Assembly: GCA_005893185.1 (NCBI GenBank)
Contig: VBOS01000343.1
Coordinates: 1 to 6,357, forward strand
Origin: Candidatus Eiseniibacteriota bacterium
GTDB taxonomy: Bacteria; Eisenbacteria; RBG-16-71-46
DNA: 6,357 nucleotides
Direction: 5' to 3'
The notes under the pieces were generated by a model. That model saw only the letters and a list, made by a program, of their open reading frames with translations. It did not search any database and was not told the DNA's origin. Each line of letters starts with the position of its first letter. The stretch's first letter is position 1. Of this stretch, positions 6,356-6,357 are shown piece by piece. Both the position numbers and the translations under genes were made by a program.

Positions 6356-6357
6356 CC

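Noticed and set aside
1..6357. Defence island such as DISARM, suggested by the SNF2 helicase
   Set aside because: No methylase, phospholipase-D or DUF1998 partner is present, and the neighbours are housekeeping repair and RNA enzymes.
1..6357. CRISPR arrays, insertion sequences, intrinsic terminators or RNA genes
   Set aside because: No regularly spaced repeats, transposase motifs, GC stem followed by a T run, or tRNA/rRNA signature could be seen; genes abut or overlap throughout.

Overview
This is a GC-rich bacterial chromosomal segment in which essentially everything is coded on the minus strand. Five genes follow one another in one direction with almost no spacing. Read in the direction of transcription (right to left) they are: uvrC (nucleotide excision repair endonuclease), a XerD-like tyrosine recombinase, a small secreted protein that looks like an outer-membrane beta-barrel, a metallo-beta-lactamase/beta-CASP ribonuclease, and the first 505 residues of a SNF2-family (RapA/HepA-like) ATPase that runs off the left edge. 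The strong GC codon bias and the predicted Sec-exported beta-barrel suggest a Gram-negative-type, high-GC lineage (Myxococcota/Desulfobacterota-like, Eisenbacteria, Gemmatimonadota or similar). The phylum cannot be fixed from this sequence alone.

Layout: 6276-6357 is a short leader holding a weak candidate promoter for the leftward operon. It also holds, at the extreme right edge, a perfect TTGACA hexamer on the plus strand that probably belongs to a divergent transcription unit outside the window. 4410-6275 is uvrC, which overlaps the recombinase start by 4 bases (GTGA). 3475-4413 is the recombinase. A 19-base gap with a good ribosome binding site leads to the beta-barrel gene at 2913-3455. 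Its stop codon shares one base with the start of the beta-CASP gene (TGATG), which occupies 1507-2913. The helicase starts at GTG 1516, inside the last codons of the beta-CASP gene, behind an AGGAG site. There is no non-coding stretch above about 80 bases, no RNA gene, no repeat array and no mobile element.

The set reads as a nucleic-acid maintenance operon. UvrC cuts damaged DNA. The Xer protein probably resolves chromosome dimers. The beta-CASP enzyme probably processes RNA. The SNF2 ATPase has a Tudor-like N-terminal domain resembling the RNA-polymerase-binding modules of RapA and of the PcrA/UvrD C-terminus, so it probably remodels RNA polymerase or another nucleoprotein complex. The most interesting point is the tight translational coupling of the RNA nuclease to that ATPase, downstream of uvrC and of an unexplained membrane-type protein. 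A functional link between transcription-complex removal, RNA decay and repair is a hypothesis, not something the sequence proves.
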